From: Sphingobacterium sp.
GTDB lineage: Bacteria; Bacteroidota; Bacteroidia; Sphingobacteriales; Sphingobacteriaceae
Assembly: GCA_030146225.1 (NCBI GenBank)
Contig: JASLCA010000188.1
Coordinates: 1 to 11,766 of the forward strand
Direction of reading: 5' to 3'
DNA: 11,766 bases
The notes beneath the pieces are model-generated. The model worked only from the letters and a program-made list of their open reading frames with translations, had not been told where the DNA came from and made no database searches. Shown here piece by piece: positions 1 through 7,073 of this stretch (the stretch's first letter is position 1; every line of letters starts with the position of its first letter). A program made the translations under genes and the position numbers.

Positions 1-836
1 ATGCAGAAGATGATAAAGGATGCAAATACTCCTCTATAGGTAGCGCCTTTAACGGCTAGTGCTACCACAGCATCCAGCTTGGAGGAATACCGCTGAGTTT
101 CATGATATTCATTGACAAATGCCTTTACATTGCTAATACCTAAGAGGGTTTCTTGTACAATGCTGTTGGAATCTGCGAGCTGATCTTGTGCCTTGCGGGA
201 TAGGTTACGTATAAATTTACCAAAGATAATGGCGGTTACTACGATAATCGGTAAGATGCACAAGTTCATCAAGGCCAACTTAGGGGATACAAAGACTAAT
301 AGACAGACCCCAAAAGCCAAGCTAATGGTTTGACGCAGGATTTCGGCCAAGGTGGTTGTCAAGGTATCTTGAATCTGGGCTAAATCCCCAGAAAGCCTAC
401 TATTTAATTCTCCAACCCGACGGTTTGCAAAAAACTCCATAGGAAGGGTAATTAGCTTGTGATAGGTGTCCTTACGGAGATTAGCCAATGCTTTTTCCGC
501 TATTTCAACAAACAAGCGAATACGTCCAAAGGATACAATAGACTGAAAGAGCAAGATAATCATCGAAACTCCTCCGATATACCATACATCAGCCGGCAGC
601 CATGTGTAAGTTTGCCTACCCTGTGCAGCATCGATCATCGCCCCAAGCAATGCTGGAAAAGTCAGCATTGTCAAACTCGAAAGGGTTAGAAAAATCATAC
701 CTACAATAAACTTCGTTCGGAAGGGACGTAGGTAAGAAAATATCTTTAAAGCTTTCTGAAGAAGTTCTTTATTTAACTTTGGTTTGGGTAAATCGTCGGA
801 TTGTGTATTCCCGCTATTCAATCTCGCTCTCGCCAT
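1..836 (-). CDS. ABC exporter (type I transmembrane domain plus presumed ATPase), partial at left edge
   Basis: The minus-strand reading frame starts at ATG 836-834 (MARARLNSGN) and stays open for 278 codons to the window edge, so the C-terminal part is missing. The visible part is the membrane domain of an MsbA/ABCB-type half-transporter: a charged N-terminal tail, hydrophobic segments at about 42-66, 85-104, 168-184 and 188-205, and the start of a further one near 268. Between segments 2 and 3 lie family-typical cytoplasmic motifs: LPMEFFANRRVGELNSRLSGD (about 131-151) and later QETLLGISNVKAFVNE (about 228-243). The nucleotide-binding domain (Walker A/B, LSGGQ) would lie to the left of the window and is inferred only. 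Such proteins usually act as dimers in the inner membrane exporting lipids or drugs; the substrate cannot be told. It has its own -7 promoter element at 865-858. Confidence 0.9.
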   Translation of the reverse strand, partial: MARARLNSGNTQSDDLPKPKLNKELLQKALKIFSYLRPFRTKFIVGMIFLTLSSLTMLTFPALLGAMIDAAQGRQTYTWLPADVWYIGGVSMIILLFQSIVSFGRIRLFVEIAEKALANLRKDTYHKLITLPMEFFANRRVGELNSRLSGDLAQIQDTLTTTLAEILRQTISLAFGVCLLVFVSPKLALMNLCILPIIVVTAIIFGKFIRNLSRKAQDQLADSNSIVQETLLGISNVKAFVNEYHETQRYSSKLDAVVALAVKGATYRGVFASFIIFC

Positions 837-857
837 TAATTATTGATTTAAATGATG

Positions 858-865
858 CAAAAGTA
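858..865 (-). promoter_or_regulatory. Bacteroidota -7 promoter element (TACTTTTG) for the ABC exporter gene
   Basis: Read on the minus strand, 865-858 is TACTTTTG, an exact match to the Bacteroidota sigma-A -7 consensus TAnnTTTG. It ends 21 bases before the ATG of the ABC exporter gene, in the 62-base gap after the small exported-protein gene. No TTG -33 element is found at the usual ~19-base spacing, so support rests on the -7 box and its position. Confidence 0.5.
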
Positions 866-898
866 CATTATAATTTATGGCCTCTCATCACTGTTAAG

Positions 899-1441
899 TC
901 AATTTTTTTTCTTGCGACGTTTATAATCTTGATATATAGTGAATAACAGGCCGGCAATAATTATTAGGGCTATATAAAGTGCTGTATTGTTCTGCGTCTC
1001 ATTCTGGTCCATGTTTTCAATTTCTAAACGTAGCTTGTCATTCTCTTGCTGTAGCTTAGAGACTGTTTTCATATGCGCAGTGACTTGATCATCATAGGAC
1101 TTGGCTAAGTTGGCGTACTTGTCGCTTTCATAGTCTTTAATGTCCAAGAGCTTCTTTGTCTCGATAAAGATATTGTTGTCGGTCAAGACCACCTGTCTTA
1201 AGATGTCTATGGAGCGCTGCATATCTGCCTTGGTCTTAAAGATGCCAAAGATGCCTGTCTTCTGCTCTAAGCTCTGGTCAAACTCGCCAAAGCGTTTGCT
1301 GCGTTCCTTTAACAGGTTGTTAATACGTAAGCGTTGATCCTCAAAGTTAATGGAGTCAGTCTGAATACTTGCTTTAGCTTGTGGGAGTAAGATGCAGCCC
1401 ATAACAAGCAAAGCTGCTAACAAACGAAGTGTTTTTCTCAT
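899..1441 (-). CDS. Hypothetical exported coiled-coil protein with C-terminal membrane anchor
   Basis: This encodes 180 residues of unknown function; I do not recognise a family. The N-terminus (MRKTLRLLAALLVMGC...QAKAS) is a signal peptide with a likely signal peptidase I site after QAKA at about residue 24. Cys16 follows VMG, so a lipoprotein site is conceivable, but Met at -2 fits poorly. Residues 30-60 and 105-146 are rich in charged residues, Leu and Gln and look like coiled coil. Residues 153-170 form one hydrophobic helix, followed by a basic tail (KRRKKKN). The predicted topology is therefore a periplasmic coiled-coil stalk held in the inner membrane with a short cytoplasmic tail. It lies 93 bases downstream of the DUF62 gene on the same strand and may be co-transcribed with it; no terminator or exact -7 box is seen between them. 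Confidence 0.8.
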   Translation of the reverse strand: MRKTLRLLAALLVMGCILLPQAKASIQTDSINFEDQRLRINNLLKERSKRFGEFDQSLEQKTGIFGIFKTKADMQRSIDILRQVVLTDNNIFIETKKLLDIKDYESDKYANLAKSYDDQVTAHMKTVSKLQQENDKLRLEIENMDQNETQNNTALYIALIIIAGLLFTIYQDYKRRKKKN

Positions 1442-1534
1442 TCTTATGCGGGGTGATTTTTTGCTGATTAATTTTATTTACAATCTTTTGGACTATAAAT
1501 AGTAGCTAAGGATTAATCCCAGAAAATAGTGTTG

Positions 1535-2329
1535 TTAAGAATGCTTGTTGTCCAAGAACTCAATCATAATGATTTCGTCTTGTTGGAGACCCAATAGGCG
1601 ACTGGCATGCCCCTTGTTAATGGCAATCTCTAAAAAGTTACTAATCCCAAAGAGGCAGAGCTTTTCACCTTCTGGCACTTCATTATAATGCCAGCTTAGG
1701 GTGTTTATGGTTTCATTGCGCTTAAAGTGTAGTCGAAAGCCTCTTCCATTTTGTACTTCATTGAAAAGCTCTTTGCTAATGTTGCTGATCACGTTTCCAA
1801 AGGAGTCAATATAGGATACATGCCCCTTGATGGAGCTGCTATCTACAAGTGGTTGAACCATTACCTTTTTTAAAGGTGCTTCAAGTGGCTGTCCAATCTC
1901 TTCCATCTTCCCGCCTTTAGCGACATGGCATGCTGCCTTGCTTAGGATATCCGCCAGTGGGAAGTGCAGGTAGCGTAAATCCTGCATAATATCAATCTCG
2001 CACAGTTCTTGGGCAGGGTTGTCCCCTAAAATTATACTTAAAATACCATTGTCTGCGCCCACAAAGAAATGATCATCGTATTTCATAATGGCGTACTTAG
2101 AGCCCTCTTGAAATACGGTGTCAATGCCTATTAAGTGTACCGTGCCCTTAGGGAAGTAGTGATATACATTACGTAGCACAACCGCTGCCCTTTGAATGTC
2201 AAAAGGCGGTATGTCATGCGTGATATCAATCAATCGAACATCCGGCAACTGCGAAATAATACTCCCTTTCAGTGCTGCTTGATAAAAGTCGCGATGTCCT
2301 AAATCTGTTGTTAACGTAATTACTTCCAT
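1535..2329 (-). CDS. DUF62 / SAM hydrolase (SAM hydroxide adenosyltransferase) family protein
   Basis: The protein has 264 residues and the two-domain layout of the DUF62/fluorinase fold. The N-terminal domain carries ITLTTDLGHRDFY (4-16), DITHDIPPFDI (35-45), FPKGTVHLIGID (59-70) and HFFVGADNGILS (87-98). The C-terminal beta domain carries SYIDSFGNVISNISKELF (about 172-189) and an ASRLLGL segment near the end. Characterised family members hydrolyse S-adenosylmethionine to adenosine and methionine with an Asp-Arg-His triad, where the Asp starts a DPGVG-type motif. Here Asp70 is kept, but the Arg position is Ser77 or Lys78 and the His position is Pro124 (FPLAD instead of FHGRD). The fold is clear; the activity is uncertain. 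It is the first gene of the minus-strand group and is transcribed divergently from phoH. Confidence 0.85.
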   Translation of the reverse strand: MEVITLTTDLGHRDFYQAALKGSIISQLPDVRLIDITHDIPPFDIQRAAVVLRNVYHYFPKGTVHLIGIDTVFQEGSKYAIMKYDDHFFVGADNGILSIILGDNPAQELCEIDIMQDLRYLHFPLADILSKAACHVAKGGKMEEIGQPLEAPLKKVMVQPLVDSSSIKGHVSYIDSFGNVISNISKELFNEVQNGRGFRLHFKRNETINTLSWHYNEVPEGEKLCLFGISNFLEIAINKGHASRLLGLQQDEIIMIEFLDNKHS

Positions 2330-2648
2330 ATTGCGTACCCTCTAAAGGTACTAAAAGTTAAAATATTTAAGTGTGGGTTATTCTTAAAGCCTGTCTGCAA
2401 GTTCCCTTAACGGTAGTTGCTAAACGCTAAAAGTATCTACAAAAGTAGTAAAAGAATATGCAATGTTTATTCGAATACTGTCAATTTATGTCTTTTCTTG
2501 TCTGTTAGTGTATCTTTTGTTGCAAAAAGGCGCTTTTCTTCGCTGTAAGCTCTTGCTAAACAAAATGTTAAAAAAGCTTGTAAAATATTTTGCTATATTT
2601 CCTGCAAAAAACAGTTATATTTATTTCAAATATAAAACAGGCCGCGAT
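2330..2648. other. Divergent intergenic region between the DUF62 gene and phoH
   Basis: This stretch holds the minus-strand -7 box at 2447-2440 and a small inverted repeat CTAC-AAAA-GTAG at 2438-2449. From 2463 it also contains an open frame in phase with phoH that would encode 62 extra residues (MFIRILSIYV...). That translation is hydrophobic then Lys-rich and unlike the PhoH family N-terminus, so I treat it as leader DNA. No exact plus-strand TAnnTTTG is seen; the nearest is TATCTTTTG at 2511-2519, one base too long between TA and TTTG. If that weak match were the phoH promoter, the ATG at 2463 would not be on the transcript. Confidence 0.5.
2440..2447 (-). promoter_or_regulatory. Bacteroidota -7 promoter element (TACTTTTG) for the DUF62 gene
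   Basis: The minus strand at 2447-2440 reads TACTTTTG, an exact TAnnTTTG match, in the divergent region. It would give a leader of roughly 100 bases before the DUF62 start codon at 2329. There is no -33 TTG at the proper spacing. The box also forms part of the CTAC/GTAG inverted repeat, so chance or another role is possible. Confidence 0.35.
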
Positions 2649-3635
2649 TTGAACGAAGTATTAATTGATCTGGATGGCATCAACTTGATGTCCTTATGGG
2701 GAGCACAAAATGAGAATTTTGAATTAATTAGAAAAGGGTTTCCAAAGCTTCGTTTAGTAGCTCGAGGCAATGAGCTCAAGGTCTTGGGCGAACAGGCTGA
2801 GCAGGCTAAGTTTCAGGCTGTCTTTCAAGAGGTCTTGCTGCACCTGGAACGTTTTCAAACCCTGACTGCTATTGATGTGGAGGAGTTGATTGTGATTCCT
2901 GGCAAGGCTGCGACTCCTGCTAGTGCTGAGAAAGCCGCCGGACAGGAGCGAAAGCCTACGGAAGCAGTGGCTTTTAAAGGCGAACCCATTGTCTACGGTC
3001 CGAATGGTTTAATTGTGCGGGCACGTACGATCAACCAACGCAAGATGGTCGATAGCATTGAATCCAATGATATCTTGTTTGCCATTGGACCCGCAGGGAC
3101 GGGAAAAACCTATACCGCTGTAGCCTTGGCAGTTCGTGCACTTCGCAATAAAGAGATTAAACGTATTATATTGACTAGGCCGGCAGTTGAAGCAGGTGAA
3201 AACTTAGGCTTCCTACCGGGAGACCTTAAGGAGAAGGTTGATCCTTATCTAAGGCCTTTGTACGATGCGCTGGATGATATGATTCCTGCGGACAAGCTCA
3301 AGGATTATTTAGAGCGCAGGGTTATTGAGATTGCACCTTTAGCATTTATGCGTGGCCGCACTTTAGACAATTGTTTTGTGATTTTGGATGAAGCGCAGAA
3401 TGCTACGGATATGCAGTTGAAGATGTTTCTTACCCGTATGGGGCCTACTGCTAAGTTTATTGTTACAGGGGATCTAACACAAATTGACCTTCCGCGTAAA
3501 AATCAGTCAGGCTTAGCTACTGCGGTAAAGCTCTTGGATAATATTGAGGGCATTGACATTGTACAATTAAGTGGCGCTGATGTGGTGCGTCATAAATTAG
3601 TAAGACGCATCTTGGAAGCTTATGGAGATATTTAA
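2649..3635 (+). CDS. phoH: PhoH family P-loop ATPase (YbeZ/PhoL-like)
   Basis: This is a predicted cytoplasmic ATPase of the PhoH family, linked in other bacteria to phosphate starvation and to RNA processing with the YbeY nuclease. From TTG 2649 the protein is 328 residues, close to family length. The N-terminal part (NEVLIDLDGINL, FPKLRLVARGNELKVLG) is the usual KH-like region. After a variable Ala/Glu-rich linker comes the ATPase: Walker A GPAGTGKT (codons starting at 3087), TRPAVEAGENLGFLPGD, GRTLDNCFVILDEAQN (Walker B) and TGDLTQIDLP. The frame stays open to ATG 2463, giving 390 residues. I chose TTG 2649 because family similarity begins exactly there, and the extra 62 residues look non-homologous. 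ATG 2565 is another in-frame option. The gene heads the plus-strand run; purC follows 36 bases after its stop. Confidence 0.9.
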   Translation: MNEVLIDLDGINLMSLWGAQNENFELIRKGFPKLRLVARGNELKVLGEQAEQAKFQAVFQEVLLHLERFQTLTAIDVEELIVIPGKAATPASAEKAAGQERKPTEAVAFKGEPIVYGPNGLIVRARTINQRKMVDSIESNDILFAIGPAGTGKTYTAVALAVRALRNKEIKRIILTRPAVEAGENLGFLPGDLKEKVDPYLRPLYDALDDMIPADKLKDYLERRVIEIAPLAFMRGRTLDNCFVILDEAQNATDMQLKMFLTRMGPTAKFIVTGDLTQIDLPRKNQSGLATAVKLLDNIEGIDIVQLSGADVVRHKLVRRILEAYGDI

Positions 3636-3671
3636 GAATTACATAATGAGGTGTTAGTACACCAGAAGAAT

Positions 3672-4619
3672 ATGAACGCAATAAAAGAAACAAATTTTAA
3701 GTTTGCGCAGCAAACAGCTTTCTACCGTGGCAAAGTGCGTGATGTTTATACAATTGCTGATAAGTACTTAGTGATGGTTGCATCCGATCGGATTTCAGCT
3801 TTTGATGTGGTCTTGCCAAGGCCAATCCCTTACAAAGGTCAGGTATTGAATCAGATTGCCGCGCAGTTTTTAGCAGCTACGCAAGATATTATTCCAAATT
3901 GGGTAGTAACTGTGCCTGACCCTAGTGCTACCATAGGTCTAAAATGTGAACCCTTTAAGGTTGAGATGGTTATTCGTGTGTATCTAGCTGGGCATGCATG
4001 GCGGACTTACAAAGATGGCGGGCGTATGCTCTGCGGAGTGCAGCTCCCAGAGGGCTTAAAGGAAAATGATAAGCTTCCACAGCCTATTATAACCCCCACC
4101 ACCAAGGCGGATTTTGGACATGATGAAGATATCGCCAAGGAGGACATTATAAAGCAAGGTATTGTGAGTCTATCGGATTACGAGCAACTCGAGAGGTATG
4201 CGCACTTGCTTTATCAGCGGGGAGCCGAAATGGCCAATGCCCGAGGCTTAATATTGGCTGACAGCAAGTATGAATTTGGGAAGCGCAATGGGGAAATCTA
4301 TTTAATGGATGAGATCCATACGCCTGATTCTTCGCGATATTTTTATGCCGAGGGCTATGCTGAACGTCAGGCCCAGAATGAACCTCAGCGTCAGCTTTCT
4401 AAGGAGTTTGTGCGTCAATGGTTGATCGCAAATGATTTTCAAGGGAAGGATGGACAAGTCGTTCCAGAGATGACAGATGAGATTGTACAATCGATTTCTG
4501 ATCGATATGTCGAATTATTTGAGCATATTACTGGTGCGAAGTTTCAATATACTGCGCAAGAGGAGATAACGCTGCGGGTGGAAAGGAATGTGGCCGCAGC
4601 ATTGAGTGAAATAGTGTAA
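3672..4619 (+). CDS. purC: Phosphoribosylaminoimidazole-succinocarboxamide (SAICAR) synthase
   Basis: PurC joins CAIR and aspartate using ATP to give SAICAR in de novo purine synthesis, in the cytoplasm. The 315-residue product shows the family motifs YRGKVRDVY (18-26), ASDRISAFDVVLPRPIPYKG (37-56), TPTTKADFGHDEDI (141-154), ILADSKYEFG (194-203) and MDEIHTPDSSRYF (212-224). Length and N-terminus (MNAIKETNFKF) match the long Bacteroidota form. The frame can be extended to GTG 3651 (seven extra residues), but ATG 3672 fits the family and the extra codons lie in a small hairpin, GGTGT-TAGT-ACACC at 3650-3663. It sits between phoH and the STAS gene, 12 bases ahead of the latter, with no other purine genes in view and no purine riboswitch seen. 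Confidence 0.95.
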   Translation: MNAIKETNFKFAQQTAFYRGKVRDVYTIADKYLVMVASDRISAFDVVLPRPIPYKGQVLNQIAAQFLAATQDIIPNWVVTVPDPSATIGLKCEPFKVEMVIRVYLAGHAWRTYKDGGRMLCGVQLPEGLKENDKLPQPIITPTTKADFGHDEDIAKEDIIKQGIVSLSDYEQLERYAHLLYQRGAEMANARGLILADSKYEFGKRNGEIYLMDEIHTPDSSRYFYAEGYAERQAQNEPQRQLSKEFVRQWLIANDFQGKDGQVVPEMTDEIVQSISDRYVELFEHITGAKFQYTAQEEITLRVERNVAAALSEIV

Positions 4620-4631
4620 AAAATAAGCTGT

Positions 4632-5003
4632 ATGAAATTTATTGTTGATAAGCATGACCGGTACGTTGTTATAGAGCCTTTAGTTGATATGTTTGATCGC
4701 GAATCAGCAACTAAATTAAAGGGTGAGTTTATGTTGCGCAGCACCAGTGGGCAACGTAATATTATCTTGGATATGCGTAATGTAGGGGCTGCTAGTGAAG
4801 ATGTTATACGGATGGGCTTTTTGGCGCGTAGACTATGTAAGGCTTCTGGAGGCCTATTTATTTTAACAGGGTTAAATGCAAGTGTTTTGGAGTTATTAAG
4901 GGTTTCTAAGTTGGAGTCTTATTTTAAGATTACGGATTCAGTAAGCCTAGCCGAAGATATGATTTTCGGGAATGAATTAAGGTTAGATTTAAGAAAGGAA
5001 TAA
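4632..5003 (+). CDS. STAS-domain protein (anti-sigma factor antagonist-like), phosphorylation motif altered
   Basis: This 123-residue protein spans a single STAS domain: an N-terminal strand pair (KFIVDKHDRYVVIEP), a helix with SATKLKGEF, the strand NIILDMRNV (43-51), a helix with FLARRLCKASG, the strand LFILTGLN (75-82) and a final helix ELLRVSKLESYF. Classical SpoIIAA-type antagonists have a DSSGL motif after the central strand, whose second residue is a Ser phosphorylated by an anti-sigma kinase. Here the aligned stretch is ASEDVIRMG (about 54-62), so Glu56 sits where the phosphorylatable Ser would be, and the Gly-Leu is lost. A fixed-state or structural role is possible. The stop codon lies two bases before the rnz start, so the two are probably co-translated. 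Confidence 0.8.
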   Translation: MKFIVDKHDRYVVIEPLVDMFDRESATKLKGEFMLRSTSGQRNIILDMRNVGAASEDVIRMGFLARRLCKASGGLFILTGLNASVLELLRVSKLESYFKITDSVSLAEDMIFGNELRLDLRKE

Positions 5004-5005
5004 GC

Positions 5006-5920
5006 ATGTTGCGATTTGAAGTATTGATTTTAGGGAATAGCTCGGCCACTCCTATGTATGGTCGACATCCCACGGCACAGGTGCTTAACCACAACGAACA
5101 GTTCTACCTGATCGATTGCGGGGAAGGTACACAGATGCAGTTAAGTCGCTTCGGAATCAAGAGTAATCGCATCAACCATATATTTATTAGTCATCTGCAT
5201 GGAGATCATTATCTAGGCCTTATGGGCCTGCTGTCCTCCATGCATCTGATGGGGAGAAGGGCCAGCCTACACCTGTATGGACCTGCTGCCCTGGAGGAGA
5301 TTCTGCAAATACAGTTTAAGCATTCTAGCACCAGCTTGCAGTATCCCTTGATTATGCATCCTACAAATCCAAATCAGGCAGAGGTCATCCTGGATAGTCC
5401 AGGCCTAAAAGTGACCTCCTTCCCATTGCAACACCGCATTGATTGTACGGGCTTCCGCTTTGACGAGGGGAAGCGAGCAGCAACATTAAATGCAGACTTG
5501 CTCGCGGGATTGAATATTCCGATACCCTATCTAAAACTATTGAAACGAGGTATTGATTATGTGGCTGATGATGGGACGGTGCATAAGGCTGCGGCACTTA
5601 CCTTACCGGGGCCTGCGCCCAGAAGTTATGCCTTCTGTTCGGATACCTTGAGGAACCCCTCTTATTTTGAGGCAATTGCTGAGGTGGACTTACTCTATCA
5701 TGAATCTACCTTCTTAGCTGATATGCATGAACGAGCAAAGGAGACGCTGCATAGCACCAGTGTGGATGCTGCGGAGGTTGCGCTTGAAGTTAATGCAAAA
5801 AAGCTTTTATTGGGGCATTTTTCGGCCCGATATAGAGATTTACAACCTTTCCTTGAGGAGTCTAAAGCAGTTTTTTCAGCTACTTTACTTTCTGAAGAGG
5901 GCAAATGGTTTTTAGTATAG
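5006..5920 (+). CDS. rnz: Ribonuclease Z (tRNA 3' processing endonuclease)
   Basis: RNase Z cuts 3' extensions from precursor tRNAs and acts as a dimer with two zinc ions per active site. The 304-residue product has the full metallo-beta-lactamase set: the early LILGNSSATP strand, DCGEGTQMQL (37-46), the metal motif HLHGDH (63-68), His143 (LQHRI), Asp213 in FCSDT, the HSTS motif at 249-252 and His271 in GHFSARY. An exosite-like insert lies between His143 and Asp213 (about 155-200), as in the short bacterial form. AAGGAA at 4995-5000 is a rare Shine-Dalgarno-like sequence, five bases before ATG 5006. The gene is coupled to the upstream STAS gene; 50 bases separate it from hisC. Confidence 0.95.
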   Translation: MLRFEVLILGNSSATPMYGRHPTAQVLNHNEQFYLIDCGEGTQMQLSRFGIKSNRINHIFISHLHGDHYLGLMGLLSSMHLMGRRASLHLYGPAALEEILQIQFKHSSTSLQYPLIMHPTNPNQAEVILDSPGLKVTSFPLQHRIDCTGFRFDEGKRAATLNADLLAGLNIPIPYLKLLKRGIDYVADDGTVHKAAALTLPGPAPRSYAFCSDTLRNPSYFEAIAEVDLLYHESTFLADMHERAKETLHSTSVDAAEVALEVNAKKLLLGHFSARYRDLQPFLEESKAVFSATLLSEEGKWFLV

Positions 5921-5970
5921 GCATTGTCTAGATTTTTCCTCATATTTACACGTTCAATATTAAAGTAAAT

Positions 5971-7041
5971 ATGAAAGGCGCTTTCAACCTAAACGCTCTG
6001 CTAAGAGATAATATTAAAAAACTTATACCTTATTCGTCTGCGAGATCTGAATTTAAGGGGGAGGCTTCTATATTATTAGATGCCAATGAGAATGCATTTG
6101 GTTCACCCTATATGGATGACTATAGCCGCTATCCAGACCCGCTTCAACATGCTGTGAAGGATAAGTTGAGCAAGATTAAGGCTGTTCCAGCGACGCAGAT
6201 TTTCCTGGGCAATGGAAGTGATGAGGCGATTGACATCCTTTTTAGGGCTTTTTGCACACCCGGACAAGACAATGTGATTCTGGTTCCGCCTACCTATGGT
6301 ATGTATGAGGTGTCTGCGAATATTAATGATGTCCACTGTCATAAGGTAAATCTTACAGCCGACTATCAACTTGATTTGGACGGAATAGCAGCAGCTATTG
6401 ATGCCCATACCAAGATAATCTTTATCTGCTCACCAAATAATCCTACTGGAAATAGCTTGAATAGGCAGGATATTGAAACCATTCTGGTCAACTTTGATGG
6501 CATTGTCGTCGTAGACGAGGCCTATATTAATTTTTCTAAGCTGCCTTCCTTTAGTAAGGATTTGGCAGAATTTCCTAATCTTGTCGTCCTACAGACGCTT
6601 TCCAAAGCTTGGGGCTTAGCGGCCCTGCGGTTGGGGATGGCTTTTGCTAGTGAAGAAATTATTGCTGTATTTAATAAGATTAAGCCACCTTATAATATTA
6701 ACCAAGCTACTCAGGAGATAGTCCTCGCTGCATTAGAGCAGGTGGAGCAGGTCAATACTTGGATTAAGCATACGGTGCAAGAGCGGGAAGAACTTTCTGC
6801 GGCTTTGCGCAAGCTTCCAACGGTGGAGCATGTGACCCCTTCAGATGCCAATTTTATTCTAGTGAAGCTGGCCGAGCCCCGCGCCCTTTATAATTTTTTA
6901 GTAAGCAAGGGGATTATTGTGCGGGATCGCTCTAAGGTAGCGCTATGTGAGGGCTGTCTGCGGTTGACCGTGGGGACAGCAGCGGAGAATACAGCACTCT
7001 TAGATGCGGTATATACATTTTATGCTATTGACAACAAATAG
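5971..7041 (+). CDS. hisC: Histidinol-phosphate aminotransferase
   Basis: HisC transfers the amino group from glutamate to imidazole acetol phosphate, giving histidinol phosphate, with PLP as cofactor (step 7 of histidine synthesis). The 356-residue protein is a class I/II fold-type I aminotransferase: DANENAFGSP (37-46), GNGSDEAID (80-88), PPTYGMY (106-112), NNPTGN (156-161), VVDEAYINF (180-188, PLP-contacting Asp182 and Tyr185), the PLP lysine Lys212 in TLSKAWGLAALRLG, and the C-terminal substrate-binding Arg in CLRLTVG. It is the first his gene in the block. The 50-base gap to rnz holds no hisG or hisD remnant, no exact TAnnTTTG box and no leader peptide rich in His codons, so it may be read from upstream promoters. 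Confidence 0.95.
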   Translation: MKGAFNLNALLRDNIKKLIPYSSARSEFKGEASILLDANENAFGSPYMDDYSRYPDPLQHAVKDKLSKIKAVPATQIFLGNGSDEAIDILFRAFCTPGQDNVILVPPTYGMYEVSANINDVHCHKVNLTADYQLDLDGIAAAIDAHTKIIFICSPNNPTGNSLNRQDIETILVNFDGIVVVDEAYINFSKLPSFSKDLAEFPNLVVLQTLSKAWGLAALRLGMAFASEEIIAVFNKIKPPYNINQATQEIVLAALEQVEQVNTWIKHTVQEREELSAALRKLPTVEHVTPSDANFILVKLAEPRALYNFLVSKGIIVRDRSKVALCEGCLRLTVGTAAENTALLDAVYTFYAIDNK

Positions 7042-7073
7042 GCTACTGGCCTAAAGTATTTTTGAAGAAGATT

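Noticed and set aside
459..689. Plus-strand open frame of 76 codons inside the ABC exporter gene
   Set aside because: It is antisense to a clear membrane-domain coding frame, and its translation is low in hydrophobic order and unlike any known protein.
1510..1519. Perfect 10-base palindrome GGATTAATCC downstream of the DUF62 gene
   Set aside because: It is too short and AT-rich to call an operator or terminator, and no T-tract follows on either strand.
3650..3663. Small hairpin GGTGT-TAGT-ACACC and an alternative GTG start at 3651 for purC
   Set aside because: The stem is only five base pairs and the added residues do not fit the PurC family; ATG 3672 gives the expected N-terminus. No purine riboswitch core was seen.
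7062..7073. Upstream TTG start for hisB
   Set aside because: It adds only four residues (MKKI); ATG 7074 is a better codon and matches where the HAD domain begins.
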